DNA of 64,000 nucleotides from Enoplolaimus lenunculus (GCA_030248215.1 JASANG010002559.1:1-64000); one strand, 5' to 3'; counted from the stretch's first letter, positions 33,601 through 45,998 are shown. The notes: generated by a model not told the origin, from the sequence alone. Numbers and translations are program-made.

Positions 33601-36600
33601 TACTAGAAGTTGTGCTTTAGTAATTACTTAAGCAAATATTTAACATTTGAAGTATAAGCATGTGATATGTTCGAATTGTTAGTCTGTAATTCATTACATT
33701 TGGTCAGCGACTGAAGTATTTGCTTAACGTAATTACGGTTTTTGAAATTTTATTAAAAAATTATCAATCAGCAAAGATTTAAGTACGAAGTCATACTTAA
33801 GTACGGTTTCAGAAATCCAGCCGTTAGCAGCTAAAAAGCATCCGCGCTTAACCAGAAAATCCTGGATCCGCCACCTGCCAGCCAGGCATATCGGTAAAAT
33901 GGTTGAAATTGGTGCCGTTTGAACGTCGACTAACCTTTAATCCTGGTTCCAGTACCGTTCTGAGACACTATTTTACTGCTTGTAGTTGATTTTCGACGTG
34001 AACGCTTTTTAGACAAACGTATTGCACAAAACGCAAATGCAAGACAAACTGCAAGAAATAACAATCCGCCCACAACGCCTGCAATTATTGCTGTTTGCGA
34101 TGAATACCCTGAAAATATGCAAATAAAATGTATTACAAATGTCAACAAGTAACCAGTTTGAACTTTAGTCTAATCAAGACCGTAGTCAGCTCATCGGATT
34201 AGAAGGCTAAAATTTTTCAGAAAGAGCATGCAAGTATTACAGATGACATTACAAGTTAAGTAGTACAAACGAGACCTGCTATTTTAAGCGAACCTAAGAA
34301 TCTGGCCCAGGTAACAATTGTGTATACTTTGTGTCTATATCAATTTGACTGAGCTGATTAATAATTTTTATGAACAAAATTAAATTTGGCTAATTTGGTA
34401 AACAGTTGACTTTGGCCAGTTCGGCAAACGAGCGTTAAGCCTTAATGTCAGAGTTACATGTATTGTATATTATGCAACTGCGTTGCTGAACGAAATTTTA
34501 TAAACCTAACCTGGTATTTTATATCGTACAACATTACTCGGTTTTGACACAGCAATCATAGATCTGGCACGAACCCGAAAATCATAACTGGCACCGTGGT
34601 TGAGTCCATACCGCCCTGGATGAAGCACCAATGACGTTTCAGATGCAGGAACCCGTTGAACAAGCTCGACAAATCGTACATTCTGATTGGCAGACGATGA
34701 CGTCATTGTCGTGTCACGCGACATTTTGCCTGCTGATTTCATTGTACGACTTGATGCTTCTGTTTTGTCACGCGACATTTTGCTTGAGCTATCGCTTTGA
34801 ATTGAGCTGGTTGGGGTCGGGTTAGAAGAACTTTTTGAATGTTTTGGTGGTTGCATAACGGTTTTAGATTGGCTGCTCGCACTTTTTTGAGAACCAACAG
34901 CTAATAATTGTTGTTCCTCGCGGTCCAAAGGATTTTTGAAATGACTAGAAATATATATACGGTTGTTATTTTGGCCCTTGTAAAAACAGGGGCGGAGCAG
35001 TATTATAAGCATATTTCTAAGCCTAAGCTTAAGCCTCAGTCCACGCCTAAGCCTAAAACTAAGCGTAAGAATGACTTAATTCCTATGTCTAAGCCTAAGC
35101 CTATTCCAAGCAAAAAAATTAGTCTAAAGCTTAAGCTTACTCTATTGCAGTTCCACAGAAAAACTCTCCGCCAATGATCTTATGCGCCTTACATGCCTAA
35201 TCTGGATTACGGGGCTATTCTTAAACGTTTTCTAAGAGTTAGGCGTCAGCAAGGACTTTCTTATTAATTATATATCGACGTTAAAAATCATACTCTGGTT
35301 TATGCTTATCTTTAATAGGCTTAGGTGTAACGTTAACCAAAACCGCTTCAATATCCCGGAAATTTAAATGGTAAGGTTCTAGTATCATGGACATTAATTA
35401 GCTTTAATACACGAATTGTTTACATTTGCCAATCGCTTGTATTTCGATCGGTGGGACCGGCACCAAGAAATGGCTAATATATTGGCCCAAAATCAAATTG
35501 ACAGATGGCCAACGAGACAGCTGACTGCGCACCACTGTATTTCGCTATTTGTTAGCAATAAAACTGCAATTACCTTGAAATATCCCTGAATTCAACAATG
35601 TAATACATCACAGTATCGTTTGCAGCAATAGACGGTGGTTTCCAATGAAGTAACAGTTGACTATTCGCTAATTCTGATATGATAAAATCCTTTGGACCAT
35701 TGAGCAGATACGAATCTGAAACATAACGCACAGATTACAAGCGGAACTTAAAACAGAAAATTTTTATGCTGAAAGTAAATGTGTCCTAAGCCTATTAATG
35801 CTAAACGTAAGAAAAACGTTGTGGATTGAAACAAATTGTTGAATTCACAAGATTTCGAATTACAAGTTGTCGGTTGACGAGTTGTCTTGTGAGGCTGTGC
35901 CGTGCTACCGGTTCAATGGTATGATTTTGCACAACAAATTAAAAGTTCTAATCACGATATTCGATGGAATTTTTGTACAAATTTTGGCTCATCTTACTTT
36001 AAAGGGCGTCCAGGTTTTTGGTGGGCCTATAAATGAGTAGGTTTAGATTCTAGATTACATTTTTTTGCTTAAGGTTAGGATTAGGCTTAGGTTTAGGCTT
36101 AGGCTTAGGAACATATTTTTCCAATGCTTAGGCTTCGGCTTAGGCTTAGGAATACGCTTAATCTACTGTTACGCCCTAAAAGTAACATTGGCCAAATTTT
36201 GTTTCGTCAAAATAACTACAATTATTAATATATGTTTAATTATTACTTTTTGTTCCTTGTCTGGCATGGTACTCTAATGTCCTGTACGTATCATAATTGT
36301 AAGTGTATTTTCTTACCTCTGACACTTGGATAGTAAGTAGCACCATAACCATCAGTAGGTAACGCAACATTCGCAGTTGATAAACCTAAAATTACAAGTT
36401 CAAATTGAATTTTTAAATTTGAACTCAGCTTAAACAAGACTTCGATTTCTTAAAGGCGTTTTCCATCAGCGCTGGACTAAAGTCAGAAGGATGTTTTAAA
36501 CTTGTCTTTTGCAGAACCCAAGGACAACATAGACACCTTGCTTACAGAAATGTCACTATGGCCAGTGGCGGATCCAGGATCTCAAAATGGGGGGGGCAAA

Positions 36601-39600
36601 ATTTCACAGCTAATAAACTTATTTTTGAGCCATACTGTAGTGACCCAAATAAGAGGGGGGTCCCCATTTTGAGTCCCAATTAATAGGAGTCCGTATTTCT
36701 AATAAGAATCCGTAAGCGGGTAGAGTCCTTAAACCCTTGTTTAGAGTCCATAAATGTCTATTATCCATCAGTGTAGTGCATAAATGACTCCAGGACCAAG
36801 AAACATTAAAGCGTGCTTATACTATTGTGTATAAATTGACACTATATAATTTTTGTCGAGATGCTGTTGGGGGGGGGGGGGCACGGCCGGAGTGCCCCCC
36901 GTGGATCCGCCATTGACAATGGCCATAATGCGCAGTGTACAATGAAGCGCCATTATAACAGGACACTGTACGAAGAGACTATTGTTGTACATTTGTTTAA
37001 ACAGAGATTGTGTACAAAGAAATTCAAATTTATTTGATATGCATGCATAAACCACAAATAGTTACACACGCTACAGCAAGAGTCTGTCTTTTGTCGGACT
37101 CAACTTTGTCGCTACTCCTTCGAATCTGTCATGGCACAACAGACCCTTAGTATATGATGACTGTTTTCATCAGGCCCTGGTCATAGCATAGTTTGTTCAC
37201 ACTAGACTTAAGGGGGGGGAAGGTGGACAATTTTTTTGCAACTATGCGAGCATTGCTGCACGAATAACCCATTGTCATCACCACTCAGCTATAAGAGATT
37301 GCGCTTTCGAGCTCGAGAGCGCTCATGTCTTGTGCTGTGTTGTGTATAAGCGTAATAATTGCTAAACACAGCGTTCTTTGCAAGAGTTGCTGTATATTAA
37401 TTGCCCAATGTTGCTAATAGTATAGTCTATGACTGAAAAAGGGTTAAACACTTACTCTTGGTTCGTTTCGTTACCACTTGACTAGGAAATCCAGCACCGT
37501 AAGCGTTCCAGGGTTCGACAAAAAATTCATACGCCCTGTTTGGACTCAAATCAGTGAGTAAATGTAGACGGTGAGTTGTGATATTTCTCGATTGCCATTC
37601 TCCGTGAGAATCTTTATCTCGATACCTGAAACAAAAATGTAACATTATCGTTCAAAACATTCAAGTTGAAACTGACAATAGTTTCAAATGATATATAGAA
37701 TATGACCAAACACTGAGCATGAATATGTCCAAATACTCAAATGTGTCTAGCATCTATTACCAGTTAGTGATAAGTTTTTAACCCGACAAACTCTTGCTGT
37801 TACGGATCTCAAAATTGTCACAAAACAAACAAATGTAAAAAAATGCGTTTAATTTCAAACCCCAACATTAACGGGTTCGAAAGCTACAAGACCTGTCACT
37901 AACTGGTAATAGTTGCTACATACATTTGATAATACAAACAATATAGGAAGTGTAATTCTATACAGGATGGTAATCTGCAGCCATATGAACATTTTGATTT
38001 AGAAAACTACTGGCTTATTTATGGTGGGGTCCATCTTTGGGGTGGGGCCCATTTTTGGGGTGGGGCCCGTTTTTGGGGTGGGGCCCATTTTTGGGGTGGG
38101 GCTCATTTTTGGGGTGGGGCCCATTTTTGGGGTGGGGCCCATTTTTGAGGCGGGGCCCTCAAAATGGAGGGTACTGGGTGTGGCTGCCCCGGCCCTGAAT
38201 GTTTGTAAAGTTTAGTTGTAGAAGACGCTTCTGCGACTTGTACATGGCAGACATAAATTGTACATGGTGTACGCAAGTTATTGCAAAACGAGTGTGGAAA
38301 TTTACCCGCGAGTACCCGTGGGTAGGTACTCGCTGGTAAACGCGGATCGAGTAAAAAAATCCGTATCCACATCCCACTCTGTGTAACACTATTTGAAAAA
38401 ACTATACTATCAAAGACGATTAAACGGTTAAAAACAGACAAAATTATAAATATTTACTTTAAAATATAGTGTTGTGGACTTCCACCGTCGTATCCTGGGT
38501 CGAATCGGAGCGTAACTGAAAATGAATCACTTGACGCTCGGAGGTTTATTGGTGCTTGAGGGGTCGTATCTGAAATATACAAAAACTAATGAGCCAGTAT
38601 ACACACAAATCTGAGTTTGTGACATCACTTCAACAGCATTCCAGGGTTAAAAAGTAGTCACTCTTGAAACGCAATAGTACAGCATCCTCTTTGAAGTGAT
38701 TTCCGGTATTTGCGGTTTTGGAGCTGTATTTACCAAAACAACCGTAAACAGCGATTTTGGCCAACGCCAGGGGAGACTGACTCAGAACAGGAGCACGTTG
38801 TGCACCAGCTCAGTTGAGTTGAAAATTGTTATATGCAAAGGCTACACAAGGTAACGCTGTATTTAACGAGATAAATATCTGGAGCTACAGTGTTTAAAAC
38901 CACGCAATGGCCTACGGGATTAATATGAAAGAACAGAAAACAATTGCTATAAGTCAACTGGCTTTGCGCAACACGCAAAAGTTGGCGAGCACACAACAAT
39001 CTACATGTAGATTTCCATTTCACAAAACAATCACGTTTCTGTTAAACAAAATATTGTAAACAAAGCAATGCTGGAAAGTTGTCAAAAATACGCATGTGGG
39101 GCATTCCAGATTTAATAATAAAGATTCAAAACAGAAAAAGTATCGTCTTCGCTGAGAACCGTCAACTTTGACGACTTTATCGACAGTTTTAGCAATTTGT
39201 CTTACTTTGTATAATAACTTTGGTCGCTGCGTGCAATTTTGCAATTTTATTCTGCAACACGCATTCATAATCTGCATGATCTGCTTTTTGCAAATGTCGG
39301 AAGCTTAGTTTGCTAGTAATCACTAATTGCCCAGCGGCGACGGCCGTGGCTTCCATCTCGTGTATTTTTGAAATTGTATCAATTTGACCAGATATTGGCT
39401 TGCCATCAAGCTAAAAACATTTGAAAATATTTATTTAGCACAATTCTGCCAAATTTAGAATAGACATCATTTCAGAACCGCTAATGGCTAAGGACGTATA
39501 TTTTGGCAGCCATATTCTTAACTGTGTGTATCAACTCTTACCAGTTTATAATTAATAAGTTTTGGCGTTGTGCTGAAAAGAACTATAACTCTGGCATCTG

Positions 39601-42600
39601 ATGATCAGAAAACTTGTATACAAATAAATTAGTTCAAATGCAAAAATTTGCTGAATTTCTATTAAATTACAAGTTAGGAACGTTCACACAACGTATTACT
39701 TAAATTTCTATATTAATAAAGGTGGAACGCCTCACATACGTATTTTGAGCAGTGTTCCAGCTGAGTTATATACGTGCGGTATGTCAATAATTTGATGACT
39801 TTTGCTGAGACACAAACTTCTAAGTAGAAAATATTTTATTTCAACGTATTTTCTACCGTTTCATGCTATGTTTGAATATCTAAAAATTGAGTTTTAAGTA
39901 GAACGCTATAGATTCTCCAGTCCAGAGTTAATGATATACCTGGGTCCATCTCACCCAGCGGATACGGTGCGCATACGATGCCGGGGTTGCAAATGTTGTA
40001 ACCGCTTTGACCAGTTTATAGTAATTCATAAACTAAGTGAAAAAGGACAAATGTTTTACAGTCTTCAGTCAATGTTAACAAGTAATTGTTAGCTGAGACC
40101 AATTGATTTACACGTAAACTGAATAATTGGTAAAGCCACCAAGCACTCAAGACTTACCCGTCTCCATTTAATGTCAGGCTTTGGATCGCCGGATCCGGAG
40201 CACGTCATATACAGCTGTTGACGCTCTTCACGGATATATTCCGGTTCCGGTCTTTCGGTAAACTTTGGAGGCACTGAAAAATTAAAATTTAAGCATTAAA
40301 CACTGATACATAAGCGTTTATTCTAAAAGCTTTTGGTTTTATAGTCCGTATTAATTCTAGCGGCGTTCGCGACTGAAGACAGAGATATTCGTGGACTCAC
40401 CGACTGGAACACTTAGGCTTAGTATTAGGCTTTACTGGGCATATCTCGTCCGGGCTTTAACAGAGTGGCTCATGTAATGAGCAAGGGTAGAACGTTTTTT
40501 GCGGGACTGTAGTAGAGTAAGCTTAAGCTTTAGATTAATTTTTTGCTTGTCTTAGACTTAGGCTTAGGCGTATTAGGTTTAGGCTTAGGCTTAGGAATCG
40601 GCTTATAATACTGCTCCGCCCCTGTTCTTTGCTCTGGTTTAGATATATGCTTATTCGTACACTTACGCTCAGACTTAGGCTTTAGGCTTAGAAATGAGCT
40701 TATACCGCTATAATGGCCCAGTTCTATACATTTGCTGCAGGGTAATTGTTTAGAACTCAATTAACAGTTAAATTATACAAATTTTAAATGAAAAAATGTT
40801 ACTAAATATTTTAATCCCATTAGTTACTTACCTTCAACTTTGGCAAATATTTCAAATACAGGTCCAAATCCGAGCGAATTTCGTGCACGACACGTATACA
40901 ATCCGAAATCAGAGTCTTTAACCTAAAAATAACAGAAACAAACGTAATGATCGACAGAAATAATAGCACAAAATATTATTTTGTGGCCATAATTTGTGTA
41001 GGCAAAACTACATATATGCCCACAACATTAGATAAGTTACGTAATTTGTGAATTTAAAAAGTTATAAATGATTTTTAACGGGATTTTCTATTTTGAAAAT
41101 CGAACATCTCAGCATGGAATTGCAGTTTTTCCAACCCATATATGTACTACTCGCTTCTTGTGAATGAGTTATTTTAGTACAAATGAATCGAACCCGGGCT
41201 AACGGATTATAAGTCGCTTTGAACAACCACTATACCACACTTTATCAAACTGTCAAGGCATTTAATTAAAGTTATTAAAGCAAACTGCTGTGTACTTTAA
41301 TAATTCATGTGTGTGCCCTTTTCTAAAATCGTACTTAAGTCAATACTTAAGCTGCTGACTAAATTTTATATTACAAATTAACCGTTCACGTATACTAACC
41401 CTGGAATAACTTAAATTGTAAACTCATGGTGCCTCTATGCAAACTTATTACTTTATTGTTATGACAATGGCTCACATTTGGCGTTTTCTTTTGTTGCTCG
41501 AAAACTTAAGTAAATTCGCAAAAACTCACCTTTTCAAAGTCGAGCTTTTCATCGTAATCGGGCAACTTTTGCTTATTTTTCATCCATTCAACAGCCTAAA
41601 ATTAAAAACAATTAAGTTTAAGTGTTTTTTGGTAATTTTTTAATTAATTTTTATAATAAACGAAATTTTTCATTTGTCAAATCTTATGATTCACGCAATG
41701 CAGTTTAATCTTGCAAGCACAACTTTCTTAATCGAGCTTAAATTTTTGCACTGTTCATGTGAAAACATTAATAGATTACAGAATTAAAATCGAATTTTAC
41801 GCTGATGCGTAAAAACGCGAAAGTTCTGGCAAGACAAACTGTGGTTGAAACAAGATTAGAGCGATAAACCCATAGCCCCTTACGGCTACAACTCTAGTAA
41901 TTTTAGCCGGTCAATTGCTGTGATGAAGTTTATCGAAAAATCTAATAGGTATAATGGACATTAATTTTTACCATGATATTGTAAGAAGACAAACCTAACT
42001 ATTAATCTCGCAAGAAAAACGGCAGATAAGCCAGTAAAAAGATCTGCTAAGAGGGGTCATGGGCCTCCTGTATGAGCGAAGGTTTATACTCCGTTGTCCC
42101 AAAAATCTTACCGAAACAGGAGGCTTTGCATCAACATCACAACGTAGTACTCCGGGTAGTCCAAGTGGAAGCGTTTGAACAGCAGGAGTTGACGGCAAAA
42201 TTTGAGGCGGATCTGCAAATAAAAATATATGACATTTATAGTGTTTTTTGACCTAAAAACGGCCAGTAGTTGAAGGATAAAATGTTTTTTAAAACTCCGC
42301 TGAAAGGAACGTAAATTTTTGCTAACTTTTAATTGTGTCTGGCTTCTCGCTCGCTTCCGAGGTAAAACATTCTTAAACAAAACATAGATTTTAAGTAAAA
42401 TTTAAGCAAAAAGATTGAAAAAAATAACAAAAACTTACAATGAACACTTAAAGTAGCGTTTGCAAACGATGAACCGTATCCGTTACTTGCATTACAGGAG
42501 TACTCGCCTGCGTCAGATTTGATGACCGGATTAATAACAAGACGTCCTGTTGCTGACTGAAAATTAACAAAAACACAGAATAGCAAGAGTTTTAAACGCA

Positions 42601-45600
42601 ACAGACGAACATACAAGAGTGTATGCAAGATTGCAAACTTTAATAGTGTACATAAAATAATACACAATGCGCAGTGTTTAACAATTAGTTTAAATTTCAG
42701 CTTGAATATGATTCTCAGATAAAATTGAAAATATTTACCCTTGTTAATAGGTTACGGACTGTTATTTATTTTTTATTCGGTACTACAATTATCCGTTGTA
42801 TTAATCGCTTACTTGTGGAATGCACTTTCAAAACTTAAGTATGGTATGCTTTAAAGTTTTGAACTTAATTTTATTTGGGCCTGGAGTTATTTATGCACTA
42901 CAATTAAAGATTTGACACATATGGACTCCAATTAGGGTTTAGGGACTGTATCCGCTTACGGAAATTATTAGGGATGCGGACTCCTGTTGACTAGCACTCA
43001 AAATGAAAACCCATTCTTATTACCCCCTCTTATTCGGGTCACTACAGTACGCTTATGAAATGCTTCCTAATTGCTAATATGCGAAGTGAACGAAAAATTC
43101 ACCAATAAGTGTTAATTAAGCCCTATTCACATGTGCATGTTTTTGTATGAGAAACTTGCAATTGCAGCTGGTACCTGCAAATTCTGTTTGAAACCTCGTT
43201 CAAAAACATGCAGCTAAAAGTGACAGTTAAAAATTCTTACTATAAAGACTTACACGTGTGAATGGGGCAGTATTTATTAATAGTTTTATTACCAAAAAAC
43301 GTACCACATTTGCGCGCAGTCCCAGAGAGCTGGCGTAAATGATTTCTTTTCCCTGATAGAACCATTTGTATCCGGTTACAGCCGGATGCGCTTGAGCGCG
43401 ACAGGGCCACCGGAACACACTTCCGTCTTTTGCCCACGTGTTTTGAGGTCGTTCGATGAAATTTGGTTTAGCTAAAATTTGCAAAAATGTTGTTAAAATA
43501 TATTCCGTAAAATGTCTTAAAACGTATTTGCAACATTTCAACCAACTTTTTTTATAAAATGATGCCCCAGGTGCCGAAAAATCCGTCCCAAACTCCGAAG
43601 ATATTACCCGAAAACTTGGGATTTTAACAAATTACTTGGCAAATCGAGATAACACCCGAGAAAGTGGGATTTTGACAGATTAGAATATTACCCAGGAAAT
43701 TGGGATTTTGGGAAATGAATTTCTGCCGCGAAAATACTATTTTGGTTGCAACCTTTTTGCTATCGATCAAAAAATTGTGATAAATGCCCCGCACAGCTAC
43801 GAACACAAGCTACACAATCATCGAATAATTTGAAACAATATTTCCTAAAAATTAACACATTTTGTCTCAAAATCGCGTTTACTTGCAAATATTAATTTTG
43901 TCTCGACTCGTTTAATTCCGACTGAATTTCGTGCGATACACTGATATTTGCCTTCGTCTGCCGGCTCAAGACGTGATATTTGCAATTGATTTGCAGTCAC
44001 AACGCGATGTGTTGTATTCTGCAACCGTTTGCGATCCTGCAATTAAATATTGCATTCAATGCAAGTATAAGCAATACTAAGAGTTACATTCTCAACTGTG
44101 TGTAGCACATATCGCAAGTTAGTAATGTCGAGAGTCGATAATGACCCCTTTTTTAACTAGCGTGAACATCTTAACATAATGCGTGCCACTAAAACTGCAC
44201 AACTCTCGGTGCATTTTTCCCGCATCCCATCATTTTAGGGTGCCAGGGTCAATGGTAGGCCCTGTTAGGCCTCTGTGCCAACCCTTGACGTCCATATTAT
44301 GCACTGACGCTCCCCGGTGAGCTATCCTAGGCCAATTTTTGCCCGTTCGGTCTCCCCCAAACTGATACTTGTGGCTTCCCGCCGCAGAAGTATTGCACAA
44401 GCAAGCAACAAAAATGTTCTAAATTTGAAAGATTTTTTCAGAAATGTTGATACCTGTGTGCTTAAAATATCAACGAACATAAAAACAAAAATAATATTTA
44501 AAAACTTTGTTTCAAAATTGTAAATTTTGTATATTTTGAAACATTTTTGACATTAGAAAATATAAGCGGGGAATAAGCATAAACCAAACGCTATGGTAAG
44601 CTTAAAACCTAAAAACACAAAACTGGTTTGAAATGAAACCTTAGCTACGCTTCTATTATTTGACTCACTTTATTCCAAATCAATGTCGGATCCGGATTAC
44701 CAACCGCAACACAGTTGATTGTTACTGCATCTCCGAGAGCTTGATACATTTCAGGCGGAGGCTTTCGTACAAATTCAGGCAGTGCTGAAACAAAAAAGCG
44801 CAAAGTTTACAAGATTTAATATTCAAAGTTGAACATGTAAATTGGACGGATTCTTTGAATTTTGAGGCTGGCAAAAAATTTGTCGAAAATGATTAAACAA
44901 AAAAATTGTTTGCCAAAATTCAATTGTTTTTTTTTGAAAATAAACAAAAAACAACTCATGGATGCTTTTGGTACCACATTCAGAACGTAAAGAAAACAGA
45001 TCTGTCCACCCTCGGGCGGACTACTTCGGATTGAAAATCTACCATTCGCTATTTAAGGTCATTTGCGACTTATGTGTTAGGAATAATTGCCAGACCGCCC
45101 AACTGGTAATTAATAATAGAAGTGGCCAAAATAGATCCGGTGGACCTACGAATATTTTGCTAACATAGAACTTATGATGTTAGATGCTGTCAAAAAAAGT
45201 CTAAACTCGGGATCAAATGCTTTTATGGAGACGCTTGTATCCAGGAGTCCAATCGGCATCCAGCTTACTTCGAACAACAACTCGCAGCGGCCGACCTTTG
45301 AGTTGCATTGGTGGTGAAAACATATCAATCATACAACGATAAACACCCTCGTCTTCAGGACGGATTGAACTCAACCGTAGCGAATGATCCGGTCCAGTTG
45401 AAATTCGATCTGAAAAAAAATGAAAAACAATTAAGATATTAATAATATTGAAAACAATTTTAAACTACTGCTCACATATTGCGCCTTCGAATCGAACTCA
45501 TATTTGTTGGCTAGTGCCACTGCATTTATAGAAACATTATTTAACAATTTGTCAATTCCATACTAAAAGTCAATATTTTAATCTTCTTTGGCAACCGCGT

Positions 45601-45998
45601 ATCCCATTTTATCTCTGTGTGCACTAGAGTTTATGGCGCATGTTTATTATAAGGACCTGCCCACTAAGCCTAACCCTAAACCTCGAAACCTATGCCTCAG
45701 TGGCTCCAAGTCCTCCAGTCTCCCAGTGGGTAGGTTCGTATATCTTTGGCTCGCTTGCTGGCAAAGACATTTCCCCAAGTTCAAAAACGGCTTTCAAAAC
45801 TTTTACCTTTATAACCCAATGCTGCAGAACCTTCAGAATGACCAGATCGGCTATAGATAATGCCACGATTATCGACAATCCATTTTAAGAAAAATCTTCC
45901 AGGTCCTTTAGGTCCCAGGCGATCCTTGGTTGAGTGCTCGCTTATCAGCTCAGGATCCAGTTCACACGGCAGTGTTTGTGATTCGTCTTTCAATGCTT
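30623..45998 (-). CDS. Turtle/IGSF9-type cell-adhesion receptor, 19 exons visible
   Basis: Exons, 5' to 3' on the minus strand: 45998-45807, 45409-45269, 44784-44669, 44036-43883, 43471-43305, 42556-42439, 42212-42112, 41595-41530, 40922-40832, 40273-40158, 39410-39206, 38569-38458, 37625-37456, 36385-36317, 35715-35574, 34944-34511, 34108-33935, 33364-33295, 31514-30623. All junctions are GT-AG and keep phase, giving 1175 residues without the signal peptide. Domains: Ig1 (exons 1-2), Ig2 (3-4), Ig3 (5-6), Ig4 (7-9), Ig5 (10-11), FN3-1 (12-13), linker (14), FN3-2 (15-16), membrane segment IIAGVVGGLLFLAVCLAFAF (17), tail (18-19). Each Ig keeps both core cysteines (LPCEL/YRCMI, INCVA/YQCIA, WPCRA/YSCNA, LRCDV/YTCRA, MTCSG/YECVL). 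The order, the Ig3 strand GRLVINPVIKSDAGEYSC and the IIAGVVGG membrane start point to Turtle/IGSF9, not Robo (3 FN3). Known relatives act in axon branching, tiling and synapse adhesion. Odd: a Ser-rich insert in FN3-2. Confidence 0.9.
30858..30950 (-). repeat. 21-bp tandem repeat in receptor tail exon
   Basis: Four to five imperfect 21-bp units encode the heptad-like series NLRQNGG, NLLENGG, NLREND(G), NLRGNGG in the cytoplasmic tail. The frame is kept across the array. Confidence 0.85.
31546..31652. repeat. 26-27-bp tandem repeat in receptor intron
   Basis: Four near-identical units of 'aaaacattaaatttaaaagt' plus 'ttttt' lie just upstream (on the minus strand) of the acceptor of the last receptor exon. 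Confidence 0.85.
32224..32429. mobile_element. Family A hAT-like element with perfect 8-bp duplication
   Basis: Starts 'ggtccatgtcaagatcgggg', ends 'ccctgttcattgcattgacc', with two TTAGGC arrays. Identical octamers CGGCCTTG lie at 32216-32223 and 32430-32437. In a receptor intron. Confidence 0.9.
32892..33058. mobile_element. Family D element, partial
   Basis: Left 'gtattctcaaatgtgtatag' with 'caactatcatcagttagtaa', then the family interior 'gtgcagagcaaatcaaatgc' and 'tttcactggtttgaaagtt'. The right terminus is lost. Confidence 0.65.
34973..35187. mobile_element. Family A hAT-like element 28 bp from a receptor splice acceptor
   Basis: Starts 'ggcccttgtaaaaacagggg', with two GCCTAA arrays and the interior 'ttgcagttccacagaaaaac', ending near 'cttatgcgcc'. 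On the minus-strand transcript it lies immediately before the acceptor of exon 16 (34944), so the branch-point region of that intron is probably element-derived. Confidence 0.75.
35986..36192. mobile_element. Family B hAT-like element with perfect 8-bp duplication
   Basis: Starts 'ggctcatcttactttaaagg', ends 'ttacgccctaaaagtaacat' plus 'tggc', with two TTAGGC arrays. Identical octamers CAAATTTT lie at 35978-35985 and 36193-36200. In a receptor intron. Confidence 0.88.
36563..36915. mobile_element. Family N hAT-like element interrupted by family C
   Basis: Ends CAGTGGCGGATCC and the complement of GGATCCGCCATTG, with G-rich shoulders on both sides. The flanks ACTATGGC and ACAATGGC agree at seven of eight bases, fitting an 8-bp duplication. 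Confidence 0.75.
36633..36838. mobile_element. Family C element nested in family N, right end lost
   Basis: Starts TACTGTAGTGACCCAAATAA and follows the family order 'tccccattttgagtcccaat', 'gtagagtccttaaacccttg', 'gcataaatgactccagg'. It ends without the right terminus. Confidence 0.7.
37090..37345 (-). repeat. Part-palindromic and tRNA-like repeat relics
   Basis: On the minus strand, 'cttatagctgagtggtgatg' (near 37275) matches the A-box part of the SINE-like repeat at 4480-4620, and 'cgagctcgaaagcg' lies just upstream. The B-box half is not recognisable. Confidence 0.3.
37731..37945. mobile_element. Family D inverted-repeat element, full length
   Basis: Left 'ccaaatactcaaatgtgtct', right 'tagttgctacatacatttga' plus 'taatac'. 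The interior 'cacaaaacaaacaaatg' and 'tttcaaaccc' follow the family order. Confidence 0.7.
38025..38165. repeat. 18-bp G-rich minisatellite
   Basis: Seven to eight units near GGGGTGGGGCCCATTTTT, very homogeneous. The open frame across it encodes a VGPIFG repeat and is an artefact of a period divisible by three. The right flank 'ggctgccccggccctg' resembles a family J terminus, so the array may be J cargo. Confidence 0.9.
38940..39115. repeat. Dispersed repeat, copy 1
   Basis: 'actggctttgcgcaacacgc', 'acaaaacaatcacgtttctg' and 'gcaatgctggaaagttgtc' align with 50775-50945 in the same orientation and order. Non-coding and of unknown type. Confidence 0.65.
39500..39620. repeat. Family D fragment
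   Basis: 'catattcttaactgtgtgta' and 'ctcttaccagtttataatta' recall a family D left end, strongly diverged. Confidence 0.35.
40467..40738. mobile_element. Family A hAT-like element(s), possibly two overlapping
   Basis: Starts 'ggctcatgtaatgagcaagg', with a TTAGGC array and a first right end 'ctccgcccctgttctttgct'. It then runs into a second TTAGGC array and a second right end 'ggcccagttctatacatttg'. This suggests one copy inserted beside or into another. Confidence 0.6.
41190..41256 (-). repeat. tRNA-like sequence in receptor intron
   Basis: On the minus strand 'tgtggtatagtggttgttca' (A-box-like) is followed 30 bp later by 'cccgggttcgattca' (B-box-like). The arms do not fold into a sound cloverleaf, so I read it as a tRNA-derived relic and not a functional tRNA gene. 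Confidence 0.35.
42740..43047. mobile_element. Family C element, left end lost
   Basis: Right terminus 'cctcttattcgggtcactac' plus 'agta' with the internal 'agggactgtatccgcttacg' block. In a receptor intron. Confidence 0.65.
43118..43266. mobile_element. Family P inverted-repeat element
   Basis: Left 'aagccctattcacatgtgca', right 'cttacacgtgtgaatggggc'. It has the GCAAG/CTTGC interior of the copy at 28731-29031, but shorter. Confidence 0.65.

Noticed and set aside
41190-41256. Functional tRNA gene on the minus strand
   Set aside because: Box-like motifs are present, but the acceptor and T stems do not pair.
30623-45998. Robo/SAX-3 or DCC identity for the receptor
   Set aside because: Only two FN3 domains are visible, and the membrane start and Ig3-Ig4 strands fit Turtle/IGSF9 better. 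Robo has three FN3 and DCC has four Ig with six FN3.
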